Shown: positions 10,640 through 21,512, counted from the stretch's first letter. The stretch is DNA of 38,837 bases from Chara braunii (GCA_003427395.1 BFEA01000005.1:5968325-6007161); one strand, 5' to 3'. Notes: generated by a model not told the origin, from the sequence alone. Made by a program: numbers and translations.

Positions 10640-11719
10640 AATATCAGAAGACAGTATCTATCCCCGGGAGATCTGTCGTCCTCCTCGCACCTGAGTCTCC
10701 AATAAATCCAATCGCGCAAGCTCGTTGTCGTCGAATATTAAGGTAGTCATCCGTCCACCTCGCATGAATCTAATAACTTGAGTGCCATAGAGAGAGGCCA
10801 TCCGTGAGGCCAGCGTCCATACTATGACTCGCAGAGGCCGACTAAGTCATGTGTCCTGGATCCGAATGACGCCGAAGCGTCTACCGGACGACGTAATCCT
10901 AATACTTACAATGACTTGAGAGAGACATTGGAGGTTACTCGCACGGTGAAAATAAAAGGTATATCCATAAAACTCCTCAGGAGTTCGAGCCGTATTTGCC
11001 TGAAAATGCGCGTGAGTATTAGGGAAGAATCCCTCGTCATTTCAGAGTAAACCGATAAAGTCGATCCACTAAGTAGAAGAACCATCTCGAACCCATAAAA
11101 GCTGCTCCGATCCTCTGGGAGATCGTCCTCAGGTGTATCACGAACCAGCAGGTACCTTGGGATTGTCTCGTCGAGCTCCACGCATCTGCGCGTTAGAAAA
11201 AAGCCGCATTAATCGCGTAATCGTTCCACGAGTTCATCCTCCTCGTCCTGCCATGCATACTCAGAGAATGACTCAACACGTAGAATAATGAACTTGTTCG
11301 CTCGCACCCGTTTTGTATGATATATACAAAAGAATGAACCCTGCCATTCGTTCATCCAAAGTACGGAGCGAACGAACGTCAACCTTATCTCGGGAATCTC
11401 ATCCATTCGTGGGTTAATCTCATACGGCTGCATCATAACTAAGTTCATGCTGGCGAAATCACGTTCGGGCAGTGGCGGCGCAAACTCATAGTGAAGAATA
11501 TTCAATCCAGCCCTTGACCTGAAAAAAAGTCACCTAGGGGGATTCCGCGCACTGCCACCCTAGAATCGTGGAATATCCTCCTCAAAGTATAGTTCATACG
11601 GATTAAAGACAACCCGCCCTATTCTCTCTAATCTCTCTTCATTGTGTTCTGCGGACTCGGCCCATTCCGCTGCTGCGTCACGATTGCGGAAGAGGTAACA
11701 GACCGTCGTCCTTGCAGCC
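10640..11719 (-). pseudogene. Unidentified decayed protein-coding gene
   Basis: From an ATG at 11719, preceded by TTTCTTTTCAG (a good splice-acceptor-like tract), the minus strand reads about 350 codons in mostly compatible frames. It begins MAARTTVCYLFRNRD and includes acidic stretches such as QDEEDELVE. Stops fall near 11563 and 11545, at 11209, 10906 and 10849, and near 10674. Composition is protein-like (aromatic and acidic residues, no low complexity) and unlike the neighbouring repeats. The protein family is not recognised. It lies downstream, on the plus strand, of a diverged copy of repeat E/B, so it may be element-encoded or captured. Confidence 0.45.
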
Positions 11720-11729
11720 ATCTGAAAAG

Positions 11730-13040
11730 AAAGACGATAGTGATTAAATTAAAATCTTTACCACTGAGTATTATTCAGTCATCCGTCTTCCCATCGGCTC
11801 GTGCTTCTTATGGCACGACCATCCACGATAAGAGTGCCTAACTGCACCCTGCTTAGACTAGTATGACATGAACTGGGCTGCTTATGGCACCAAGTCCCCA
11901 TGCGTCAGTGACTCCTAATATGATCACCAAAAGAGTATACTATAGCAGTTCTCCCTTAGGCGAGGTGCCAAGAAATTCTAGAGGCCTTTTGTGAATATGC
12001 ACATGTCCCTCCCTTAGGAGGTGGTCTGGGATACCCCTCGTCCTCGCCCGAGAGAACCTCAGATCTCAGAAGTCGGGCTGACTCCACCACAACAGCATGG
12101 TAGCCCCCCGCAAAGCGGTGCACTCCGATTCGATAAGAGGGCCGACCCCTAAGGCAACGAACCCCTGCCTCAGATGCCTCCTAGGAAAAGGAAAGGAATC
12201 TACCACGGTGAACCAACGACCTATTGCTGCCTGACGTCATAACAACTTAGACGAAGGAAGGAAAGGTCACAGAAAAGAAAACCATTCGGACAAATGGGCA
12301 TAGATAGAGGGGTCATTCGGGAAGAACGGGTCACCTTGGGAAAAAGTATACGTCCATTCAGGTCTTTCTTTTCTTTGTGACAACTTTTTCTTTCGTCGTC
12401 TTCTTTCTTTCTCAGTTTGACATATGCATGCAAGTGTCAGGATGCAAGAGCAACCATTCATTTGCCGCCTCACGGTCAAACCCACTCTCGTTTCAATAAA
12501 TCACACCTGCAGTCAGATTAAACGACAAGTCAAAAGAAAACAATGCAGACCCAGACTCATGTCAGACTTACATTCACACGCGCAGACACACATTCTGTCT
12601 ATCCTTTTAGAGAACATTCAATGACCAAGGTCAAACAAAGTGTGGGTTCACACGGGCGTGAAAGGGCCTGAGTCAAACTTACAATTTAACTGACCTTGAG
12701 TGACGTAGAACGACACACTCAAGAAAACCATATAGAATTACGCCCCTTTCGACGTGAAGGTTGTCGCCCCCAATCGTCAGCAAAGTGATCTACACCACTC
12801 CTTAAAACAATCGCTTGTCGCGACACTCGTCCAATATAATTACTTCCCCACAGTCCGACGGCGCTTCCACTTTACCATCACTCGCCTTCAGCGCCACTGT
12901 GTTACTGTGGTGTCACGCTCACGCCACTTCAAAATATACTATCACTTCAGCGACACCTTCCCTGCGCCAATGTCCAGTCGCCACTCAGTGCAAAAATACT
13001 GCGGGCACCGTCGTGAAACTAATGTCGTTGCTGCAAAAAA
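11730..13040. other. Non-coding stretch with repeat F copy 2
   Basis: No gene supported. It holds the second copy of repeat F (12030-12125, CAGATCTCAGAAGT then GACTCCACCACAACA). Two short hairpins share a CCCTTAGG-like core, at 11954-11970 and 12008-12021. A TC-rich tract lies at 12360-12415. Confidence 0.5.
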
Positions 13041-13049
13041 AAAAATCGG

Positions 13050-13319
13050 CAGCGCTTCGGCACGTCTGCCGTTAAAATTAGTGTCGTCGACACAAAACTT
13101 TGGTAGAGCTTCCGCACCACCGCCGTAAAAACCAGAACCGCCGCCACAAAAATCTGGCAGCGCTTCCGCACTACTGCCGTAAAAACCAGAACCGCCGCCG
13201 CAAAAATCCAACAGCGCTTCCGCACCACCGCCGTTGAAGTCAGAGTCGCTGCCGAAAAAATCCGGCAGTGCTTCCGCACTACCGCCGGTATTGACGTCAA
13301 CAACCTTGTCGCCGCTTAC
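13050..13319. repeat. 54-bp tandem repeat, five units
   Basis: Units start at 13050, 13104, 13158, 13212 and 13266, exactly 54 bp apart. Each begins with a variant of CAGCGCTTCCGCAC, followed by GCCG, a variable A-rich part and CGCCGC. Because 54 is a multiple of three, minus-strand frames show an 18-residue repeat (AEALP then FCGGGSGFYG variants). I regard the frames as a by-product, since all phases stay open only over the satellite. The unit core matches the GGCAGC(G/A)YTTCC module seen in other elements here. Confidence 0.85.
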
Positions 13320-13800
13320 CCGCCGCTGTGAAATTTCGGCAGCATTTCCACACTACAGTGGGAAAATGGCTGGCCGAAATGAGTAAAATTTGGGCCCCAT
13401 GCCCAAATTCCACAGCGTTGTACTGCCGTAATCCTGCAGCGTCCCTGGGTTAGTCCCGTGGGACCAGCACCAGCCAGAGGGGACGGGAGCAGATTGCTTC
13501 CTGTCTTGGCTATAGCTGCCCAACTCCTCTCCTCGCGCTCCTCTGCAGACCTCTAGTCTCCTCCTCGTTGCCTCAGGCAACACCTTAGCAGCACTCAAGT
13601 GTCACACAATTTACAACACGAGTGCTTTGTGTGGCAGTTGGGGACAACTGCCTGTTTTATAGTGGCTGAGGAGGGCTGGACGTCACTCCTGCCCCCAGGC
13701 AAAATCGCGGGCTCACAGTGAGCCCTTGATCTGGCCAAGATCCAGGGCTAACTGTGGCTGCACCATAGGCTCCCTTAAAAAATAGGAGCTTGACAGCACC
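13320..13800. other. Stretch with one GGCAGC module and no clear gene
   Basis: At 13332-13381 ATTTCGGC and GCCGAAAT form an outer stem around TTTCCAC/GTGGGAA. This is the same layout as the modules at 27745 and 31378. The rest (13400-13800) is GC-rich with no convincing frame; the 81-codon minus frame at 13353-13598 has no recognisable domain. Confidence 0.45.
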
Positions 13801-13801
13801 A

Positions 13802-14501
13802 TGTGAGGACAAGTGTCCTCACAACAAAAAAAAGAAGAAAAAAAAAAGAAGAAAATTTAAACTAAACCTACCTGCACGCGCCTGGCCATTCTCTCGGCCA
13901 GGTTCATGCAGTTGCATGTAACAACCTCCAACCTACCTTTCTCTACCCTCCCCTGAAAACGGGGAGGTAGTTGTCAGGTTGAGGTAGGACCTCCCCTCCC
14001 CAACTCTCACGTTTACCCTTTTTCTCTCCAACCCCCTTTTGTCTCCCGCGAGTGATGTGAGCCGTGAGATTCAAGATCTCGCGGCTATAGTAACTTTCCC
14101 AAAATGAAGTGGGAGCCTATGTGCTCCCACACTGTCCAAAGGACTGTTCTTCCTACCACGAGGCAGTTACCTCGTTCCTCCTGTTTTTTTTTTTTTATAT
14201 ATTATTTTTATTTTTTTTTACAGTTTTTAGTTTGTTCGTTTTCAGCCCTCCCGTTTTCCCTGTTTGATCGAGCTTCAATGGCTATGAACGGGAAAGGAGA
14301 AAACAAAGGGGTCTTCCAAAAAAAAAAAAAAAAAAAAAAAAAACTTACCTGCAATTCGTGCCAACGTCCTGAAGGCAGGCATCTGCACGTCCCTACGATC
14401 CGGGGTAGATTCATTCGATTTTGCTCATCCTATCGTGGCTGTCGAGGTTGCAACCCCCTGATGAGTCGGTGCAAATCAGACGAAACAGCCTGGCACAGTC
14501 A

Positions 14502-14582
<81 letters not shown>

Positions 14583-15770
14583 TGCCTGTACCTAGGCGCC
14601 ATAAGCGCCAGGTTCAGGCGCTACAACACCCAACTGCCCGTTTTCAAAAACGAACGGGCACTAGGCTAGTATTTTGTTGGAAAAAAAAAACAAAAAAAAA
14701 CTAGGAAGAATAAAACAAAAAAAATCCAAGAAAATCTTAAGAATAGAAAAATAAAACGGTATGACGCCTTTGAAAATGGCGTCTGCTCTTCAGGGACTAT
14801 AAGTCCCCGTTCTTCTTGATGCGACATCTGGCGTTATTCGTTTTTTTTTTTTTTTTTTTTTTTTAAATATCGTTGTTATAAGCCAACGACTTCAGTAGCT
14901 TGTGCCAGCTTGGCTGGCATTTCCCCTACCCTTCCTCCGATTTGCAGACCCAAGTTCGATTCCCTTAGGGGAATCAAGTTTTTTTTTGGCCATTTCTCGA
15001 TTTATGCGTGTCATCCTTGCGCAGGGGCCATGCTATGATCGCGCGACTGTTTTTGGTTGTGAGATCTGATGATCTCCCGACCAAAAATGGCCGCGCCTCA
15101 TACGTGTTCGGTGGGCTGCTCCAAAAAGAGGAGCTAGCCCAGGTTGCGTATCGCTGGGCTCGATCCCAGCATCTGTTGGGTGGAAGTTCAGTGCGGTACC
15201 TACTGGGCTAGCTCCTATCACGTGAGCTATTTCCCCCGCCCTTCTATTTGAAGGGTTGTGGCCCAGTAGGCCGCCTGCTCTCTGGGCTAGGCTAACACAG
15301 TTTGCCTATCTCCTCCAAGGGCAGGCCGCACTGTCATGCGGCCCGCTGGTTTTGGCCTGATAGGCCAGGCAATCCACCCCTTTTGACCGTGGATTGGCCC
15401 TCGGGCCCCTGATGGTACGTCCTCTTTGAAGTGACACGACACTTTAGCCGTGTTAGCCCTTCTTCCCCCTGACACGACTAGTTTTTGGTCTTTCTTAGTC
15501 AAAATAATATTTTATTTTAGTGTTTTCACCGTCGTCTTTCTCTTCGGTCTTGTCAGACTGTTTGTTTATGCCGTCTACCCTTGTCGTTATGTCTGTCGAT
15601 AGATGGACGACTATAAATTTTATTCAAATCGTGGACGAGTCGGAACATTCCAACAGTATTTTTATTTTATCAGACCAATTCTTATAAGACTTACATTAGA
15701 ATTCCGACATTGTCCGACATTGAAAATACAGGGCAGATACCCTTGTCAGGGTTTTTGTCCTGACACCGCA
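13802..15770. repeat. Hairpin-dense region
   Basis: Many short inverted repeats with 2-11 nt loops follow one another. Arms include 13802-13811/13814-13823 (10 bp), 13881-13887/13896-13902, 13905-13910/13913-13918 and 13943-13953/13961-13970 (one bulge). Next are 14060-14070/14076-14086 (11 bp, one G-T), 14109-14116/14123-14130, 14158-14163/14170-14175 and 14636-14642/14653-14659. Then come 14763-14768/14778-14783, 14793-14798/14802-14807, 14903-14909/14913-14919, 14958-14964/14969-14975 and 15061-15066/15071-15076. The last are 15324-15330/15337-15343, 15353-15358/15362-15367, 15371-15377/15389-15395 and 15744-15750/15759-15765. Arms differ in sequence. Microsatellites (T-run 14184-14197, A-run 14320-14343, CT repeat 14504-14580) interrupt the series. 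Confidence 0.7.
15123..15217 (-). ncRNA. Candidate Pol III small RNA (tRNA-like promoter, hairpin)
   Basis: On the minus strand TAGCCCAGTAGG (15210-15199) fits the A box of tRNA genes. GGATCGAGCCC (15166-15156) resembles a B box 44 nt downstream, the spacing found in tRNAs. A TTTTT tract (15127-15123) follows as a possible Pol III terminator. The would-be transcript starts and ends with a perfect 14-bp inverted repeat (15203-15216/15129-15142) and contains an inner GCTGGG/CCCAGC stem (15153-15158/15165-15170). It does not fold as a normal tRNA: the 3' acceptor side does not pair with the first seven bases. A SINE head or hairpin RNA is more likely. Confidence 0.4.
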
Positions 15771-15890
15771 TAGGAAGGCCAAAGAAGGAAGCAGGCAAAA
15801 CCCTAGACAGGCGTAGGGGGACCACGAGGTTTGGTCCACGGGCCCGGGCCAAAGGGCGGCTGCTGCCTCAACAAGGTCTCAGGGACCCCC

Positions 15891-16266
15891 GCTTAGTGAA
15901 TGAATGCGTGGCCCAAGGAGGATGCTTGACCTGCGCATAAGAGAAGAAAGACTTTCAATAAATACCCTGGACTGTCTACGTATTGGAAAGAGCTATTGCA
16001 TGGTAACACCTCAAAGTATCAAGAAAACCATTTGACGAAAATGATTGGTGAGACTACCATCCAGCAAGTGGGCGGAGCTCCATCCCCAATGTCAAAGCTC
16101 TCTCGCAAAATGGTTCATCCCCATCTATCTCAAAGCACTAAGTGGGGGTGACCCCGTGACGAATGGCCCGCGTCCTGAGCATGAGCGTGGGCGGGCCGAG
16201 CCAACTGGGATCCGTAATGGGGTCGATGCAGACTTGAAAGTCTAACGGGGTTAGGCCGTATACCGT
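15891..16266 (-). repeat. Repeat C, copy 1 (inverted)
   Basis: The reverse complement matches 37681-38055. Shared words include AACCCCG, TAGACTTTC, CAGTTGGCTCGGCCCGCCCACGC, GTGCTTTGAGAT, GAGCTTTGACATTGGGGATG, GGTAGTCTC, CAATACGTAG and CAGTCCA. It begins inside the last codons of the minus-strand gag-like frame, so it is the 3' flank of that frame. Confidence 0.8.
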
Positions 16267-19214
16267 GTCTTTATCTCCCCTCTCGTAACTCCCACGAGAG
16301 TCATCCCGATATTCCCTTCGATCATTTCCGTCTCATCCATGTCGAGGGCTTCGTCAGTCGTCTCTGGTTCCGTTGGGCTCACGAGACACTTGTGATCTTC
16401 TCGTCTTCCCCACTCGTTCTTGTTCGCTCCACTTCTGTACCTCTCATATTCTCTTTCTCTGGCTTTGTATCCTACTAAAGTTCGCGGGTTTCTGTCTTCC
16501 ACGCCCCTCCATTCTAAATTTTTAAGATCCCACCTCAAGGAATAAGGAAATGCACCTCCTTTGTCTCAGTAGGTGGTCGGTCCGCTCTTGATCTCCATGG
16601 TAGCCATCTACCTAGTGAGACGCTTCATCATTTCCCGTATCTCCTTTATCTCCACCATCATGTCTTCTTTTTCCTTTGGTTTGCTCTCCATCTGCGTGAC
16701 TGGATATCTTCTATCAGCCCAAGGTCTGTCGTCGAGGTCGGGGGACTTTTCATAATCGTGATCTGGCCTCCCTCCAGTCTGACCCTCTCTCTTACGGATG
16801 CCCATCTAGACAAGGTCCTTGTAATCATCTGTCTCGGCTTTGATGGCCAGTCCGAGGACAGTCTGGAAATCCAGGCGAACATGTGGGAGCTCTCTGAGGA
16901 TTCCCTTTTGTTTCCCTTTTGGGAGTTGCCTGATGAAGATCGTACATCAATCCAGTTCTGAGAGCTTCCCCTTAACTATGAGCGCCTCCGACATCTTCGC
17001 GAATCTCTTCCCAATGGCATGCACACTCTCATCTTCTCCTTGCCTTAACATTTTCAAGTCCTTTATGGTATATCTTATGTCCTCATGCTTGAAAAGTTGT
17101 CACAAGACTTCTTTGTAGGACCTCCATCTCCTATCCCTTAGCCTAACGTTACGTACTTCCTTACCTAGAACTGAGTCGTAGCTAAACAAGAAGTTATCAA
17201 TGAGCTCGTCTTCGGTTCACTGGCTCTAGAAGAAAATGAGTTCCCACTTCTCCAGGTACTCAGAAATCCCATATCCTCTGAACATCGGTGGTTTGATGTC
17301 TATGTTATAGGCCACATGTGAAATGTGGTACCTCTCCCTTCTCTCGTAATGTAGCATATAAGAGTCTCCTATCTCTGGGTGATATAGACCCGTCTGGGTG
17401 GAGTTTTATCTCTCATCTGCTCCATGCGTCTCCATTCTTTCTCGCGCATAAAGTCCTTCCTCCAATCTCAGTGGTTATCCTCCTGTAACTGTTCCAGCGA
17501 GTTACATCTATACTCACTCGTCCTTCCCATGTCCGGGGGCTCGGTCCTACTCTTCGTATGAAGTGTAGGAGCGGGTTGTACGAGACAATCCAGTGTATTT
17601 GCTTCCGCTGCTTCTTGTATCTCTGCCACTTCGGGTTCTCCATCCCTTCTTCTCTTTTCCATCTCAATGTAGCCTTGTATAAGTTGTATCTATTTCAGCT
17701 CTCTCAGAGCTCGATGTGGCGAGGTGTGATACTCCGTTGTCTCCTGTTGTGCCCACATCGCGCCAGTCTCCATGTACAAACCTCCTAAATCTCTCGGGAG
17801 CCTAAACCCCGCTCGGTTCGCTCAGGTGCACCACTCTTTTCGTGATCACGTCAACCTAGACTTCTCTCTTTTTCTTAGCCAAATTCCCTCGGCCCTTTCC
17901 TCTCCGATGAATGATTCCGAATCAAAACTTTCCCATCCACCTTTGTATGCTACCGATCCTCCTGGGTCATCATCCCGTATGGTAAGGGTCCTTCTGCTCC
18001 AAACCTTCGCTCCTCATCATAAAGTTGCGGTCCTTCTGCTCCAAACAACTGCCATACTCTGAACAGCGCAGTCGCCCGCAGCAAGCCCAACAACTGCTGT
18101 GGTAAAGAATGCGGTCACAGATAGGCAGTAAGAAGCATAATTATGAAGCTACAAAGGGTGCTGCAACGGCCAAAGTGCATAGAGGCGCGCAACACCGGTA
18201 GCAACAAAATGAGTAAGCGCCCCAAAATACCCCGAATGGACCCTTTTCTTGGTTTGCAGCTGGCCTCCTTGGGTAGCAATGTGCTTATACCCTTCGGACC
18301 CCCCCCCCCCCCCCTTCTCCGTTGTTTTAGTCCATCAGGCTGTGCCGTGCACCGACAAGCTGCCTGGTCTACACGTCAACCTAGACTTCTCTCTTTTTCT
18401 TAGCCTAATTCCCTCGGCCCTTTCCTCTCCGATGAATGATTCCGAATCAAAACTTTCCCATCCACCTTTGTATGTTACCGATCCTCCTGGGTTATCGTCC
18501 CCTATGGTAAGGGTATACCACAATCCTATTTGGGTCATCGCTACGTCCCTTGCTATTTGTCTAGCTCTTGCAAAGAATGGTTGCAATCTTCCCTGCCTCC
18601 TGGTCCGACCCACCAGTCCTATGCCTCTAGCTACGATATGAACGTTTTCGGTTTCTGGTTCTAGCTCCACTTCGACCTCCCACTGGTCAAAGCCCGACAT
18701 CGGTCTTTGATCAGCACAGGCGTATAGGTACCGGTTAGTCCCTAATGGAATCAGCCCAGACCTATGATAATCAGCCCGGACCTGTGAAAGTCAATCTTGT
18801 AACGAGATCATGTCTAACATTGAGTCTCGTCCCTAGCTCCTCCTCATTCAACTGCTCCTAGTGCATTGCTTAAGACTCTTGTGTTGTTAGCTCAAGAGAT
18901 GTCAAGACCTTTTTCGTGGACGCTTTTAGGACCAGGAAAAGTTCCTCAAAATCGTCACCATCGCCCAAGTCTTCCACACCTTCGAGAGTCCTCACTATCT
19001 CTCGACGATACCGTGTGTGCACCTCTTACGTCCTTATAATTTCTTCGTCCATGATAACTCTCGCTAACTCTCCTGCTTCCCTAGCTTGCCTTTTCAGAAT
19101 CCTCACTGCCTCGCTCAAGGTTTCCTGCCACAAGCGAACCACATCGCCTCCATTGAACAGAGTCGTGGTCGACTCGTATCTAACTAGGCGTTGTCGCGCG
19201 CATCGGTCCGGCAC
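16251..19214 (-). pseudogene. Decayed retroelement gag (copy 1 of the older element)
   Basis: Minus-strand frames with scattered stops give a gag-like protein. The N-terminal piece (19214-19026) is a charged helix (RILKRQAREAGELARVIMDEE). A capsid-like part (about 17390-16810) contains GYGISEYLEKWELIFF, YKEVL, ESVHAIGKRFAKMSEAL and FIRQLPKGKQKGILREL, the pattern of retrotransposon gag capsids. A basic/acidic tail ends at a TAA at 16251. Stops occur at Trp/Arg-type positions (for example TGA after YKEVL and after KLSELD). The frame is split by a duplication (17851-17990 repeated at 18378-18515). No protease or RT is seen next to it, which suggests a gag-only, non-autonomous element. The second copy (33960-34800) keeps the N-terminal frame with conservative changes. 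Confidence 0.65.
17851..18515. repeat. Internal duplication in copy 1
   Basis: 17851-17990 and 18378-18515 are near-identical direct repeats, both starting at a CGTCAACCTAGACTTCTCTC word. They enclose a 387-bp segment that is present once, with the same right junction, in copy 2 (33584-33960). Copy 2 lacks the left member, so the duplication is private to copy 1. The enclosed part carries a C-run at 18300-18314. Confidence 0.8.
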
Positions 19215-19571
19215 CGCACGAAGTGGCGCGGGCCCCTCCCGGCCGCGTCACGTAGGAGTTGGTTTAAATCCCCGTCGCGAATATACATCGAGCTTCCGCA
19301 AGCCGCTCCGGCCGAGTGCTCCAGCCATGCCTCCCGCGAGCCCCTACGACAGGATAGGGCCTACGCGAGGCACGACTTACCGCCACCTTACGAGAGTTGT
19401 CACCTCCCTTCGGTGGGCGTATCCCCGTCGAGCTACCACTTAACAATACGAAAGTTGATCAGTTGCAATCGCAGAGGTGGACCAGGCGAGGGCGTTTTTC
19501 GTTCGCTGTAGCATAGGGGGTATGCGCTGTAATACGCCTCTATCAGACCTGCACGCGAACCGACGCATTGG
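18004..19571 (-). mobile_element. Older element, copy 1, right of gag (up to insertion point)
   Basis: Homologous base for base, with scattered differences, to 33584-35150. It is cut at 19571 by the chromovirus and continues at 29973. The minus orientation follows the gag frame. Repeat E (19190-19530) forms the leader just upstream of the gag frame. Together with 29973-32507 it makes an element of at least 4.1 kb. Confidence 0.85.
19567..19571. repeat. Target-site duplication, left (ATTGG)
   Basis: ATTGG directly precedes the left LTR. The right LTR is followed by ATTAG (29968-29972). The uninterrupted copy at 35146-35150 has a single ATTGG followed by the same GGAGGCTGAA, so ATTGG is the ancestral target and ATTAG carries one later G-to-A change. 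Confidence 0.92.
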
Positions 19572-19918
19572 TGTGCCGGACCCGCCAGGATGGCGGTCCG
19601 ACAGGATGGTGGTCCGACAGGATGGAGACGAAGGGTGGATGAAGGAGGAGACAAAGATGGAGCTGGAAGGGACAGCGCAACTCCGACGCAGACGCAACAC
19701 GCACGTACTCCAAGATCTGCAAAAGTGAAGAATGACGAAAAACAGATAAGTGCTGGGGTATACCCCCAACGGACTGACTGACTGGACAGTGGCACCGGGC
19801 AGGACTAGAGCAGCACACGGCCTGTGGGGTCAGGCCACGACCTGGTCCCACAGGCCGAACTGGGCAAATAACCAAATAGGCCCTGGCTGTAGGCCAAGGC
19901 AGATGAAGGTCCGCTGCA
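19572..19918 (-). repeat. 3' LTR of the chromovirus
   Basis: On the plus strand it starts TGTGCCGG and ends CCGCTGCA, matching 29633-29967. It includes a tandem GGTCCGACAGGATGGT duplication (about 19596-19627) absent from the other LTR. It also has a GGGGTATACCCC palindrome and an almost perfect 40-bp nested palindrome at 19818-19857 with one broken pair. Confidence 0.93.
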
Positions 19919-20862
19919 CGATCCTCAGACCTGTAATGGATCGCAAGAGTCATAAACACGCTATCCGCAAAAGCAGCGGAACTCTGCAATAAAGAAAGCT
20001 GAGGAATCTAGGATGCGGCGCAAGCTCCATGCCGAGTCCATGCGATGCATCCTAAGCTACATATTGTAAAAAAAAAAGCAAATGTATGGTATACATATCC
20101 TAGCTAACAACAGAAAACGAAATGTAGTATGATACAATCCTAAAGTCCTAGAGGCAGTGGCCTCAGTGCTGAAACGAAAAGGGCAATATGTCACAAGATA
20201 ATGTCATGTCGCTGAACCATTAAGAGTGNGATGGTCTCAGAGGGGGTGAATGCAGCCTAAGAATCGAAACTCCTAAGGGCAGTCACACATGAAGGTGGGA
20301 TAGGTCATTAGGCTCAAGGTGGGAGAGTGGTAGCGAAACAAAACCAATGACCCTAACAGATAGACCATCAAGACGGGTAATGCTCGACAAACGGGTGACA
20401 CCATGCAGGGTCGATCATGAAAAGGGGGAGTCTGGAATAGGGTGGAGCTATGCCGAACTGGAGGCATGCAATAGCCGGCGCTAGGGTGACGAGGGCAGTG
20501 GGTGAGGGAAACATGCACACGACTCACCGACTGGGANNGGGAGCTAGATCTGGGAGCAAGGAAGCCAAGATAANGCTACGGTCCCAATGCCTATGCGATA
20601 CCAAGGGAGAGCCAAACTCAAAGAGACCCAGCTAAGTGAGAACCATCATGCGACAGAGGCAAGGGAGTATACAGGGTAGGGTGGTGACGTGAAGTAGTCT
20701 TGTCCAAAGTAGCTGAAGTCGTCGAAGTGGTCGATGACGTCGATGAAGTAGCAGTCGAGTCGATGTCGAAGCATAGTCGCAAAACGCTGACATCCTGGAG
20801 AAGGGCTGATGATGGAGTACCTGATGGTGTGAGTCAGCGGGGAAAGATAGAGGGTAAGAGTG
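19919..20862 (-). other. 3' non-coding region of the chromovirus
   Basis: About 940 bp between the chromodomain stop and the 3' LTR. No frame with recognisable motifs. A classical long polypurine tract is not evident just inside the LTR; the minus strand there reads GGTCTGAGGATCG, only partly purine. It contains an A-run near 20070 and three of the undetermined-base sites. Confidence 0.6.
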
Positions 20863-21512
20863 TCAATCATCGTAACGCGAAGGGCGGCGATGAGTGCGCT
20901 GTGGATGCTCGTAGGCGACTGTCTGCGGTTGAGGAACGGCCTCAGAGGGAGTGGGCTCGTCCTCTGCAATCTCCTCAGTCGGAGGAGGAGGAAGAGGGTC
21001 AGTCGGCTGAGTAGAAGCAGATGTCTCAGCACGACGAGCACGATCATATGCACGCACCAACATCCTGGCGTGTTGCAAGTGCTCGAGGGGCTCCCAAGTA
21101 GCCTCCTCATCAGGGTAGCCCTTCCAACGCACAAGGTACTCGATGCGTGGAGGGGTATCGTCGGTAACTCGGCGTGATACGATATCGGAAACAACGAACT
21201 CCTCGTGACCGTCCACCATGATAGGTGGAGGGCGCTCATTAGGGCGTCTGGCGAAGCGCTCGGACGGTATGCGATAAGGACGCAACAAGGAGACGTGGTA
21301 AACATCGTGTACGCGAGCTTGTCGAAGGTAATCAGGTAGCTTCACACGGAAGCTGACCGGACTAGCGGCAGTATCAAAACCGACGGCCTGAAGGATGCGC
21401 ATGGACCGAAGAAACGACGCCTGAACTTGCGAAGCGTATCTACTTCGAGCTGTACGTGGCGTGCGTCGACGAGCACATCGTCACCGACTTTGAATGGATA
21501 ATCCATTCGTGA
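20863..21512 (-). pseudogene. Integrase C-terminus and chromodomain
   Basis: Follows the integrase core after a TGA (expected Arg codon CGA) and a frameshift near 21400. It contains the GPF-type segment (RRFFGP, about 21405-21425) and a DVYHVSLLRPY segment, as in Ty3 integrases. The chromodomain (about 21205-21040) has EEFVVSDIVSRR, YLVRWKGYPDEEATWEP and a following LVRAYD helix, which keeps the aromatic residues of methyl-lysine readers. A Pro/Thr/Glu-rich tail ends at a stop at 20863. Family knowledge: the chromodomain directs integration to heterochromatin. Confidence 0.9.

Noticed and set aside
12942-13303. Protein with 18-residue repeats on the minus strand
   Set aside because: The repeat length is just 54/3, several frames are open at once, and the DNA matches a non-coding module elsewhere.
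15129-15216. Ordinary tRNA gene
   Set aside because: Promoter-like boxes fit but the acceptor stem and T arm do not; the ends pair as a 14-bp hairpin instead.
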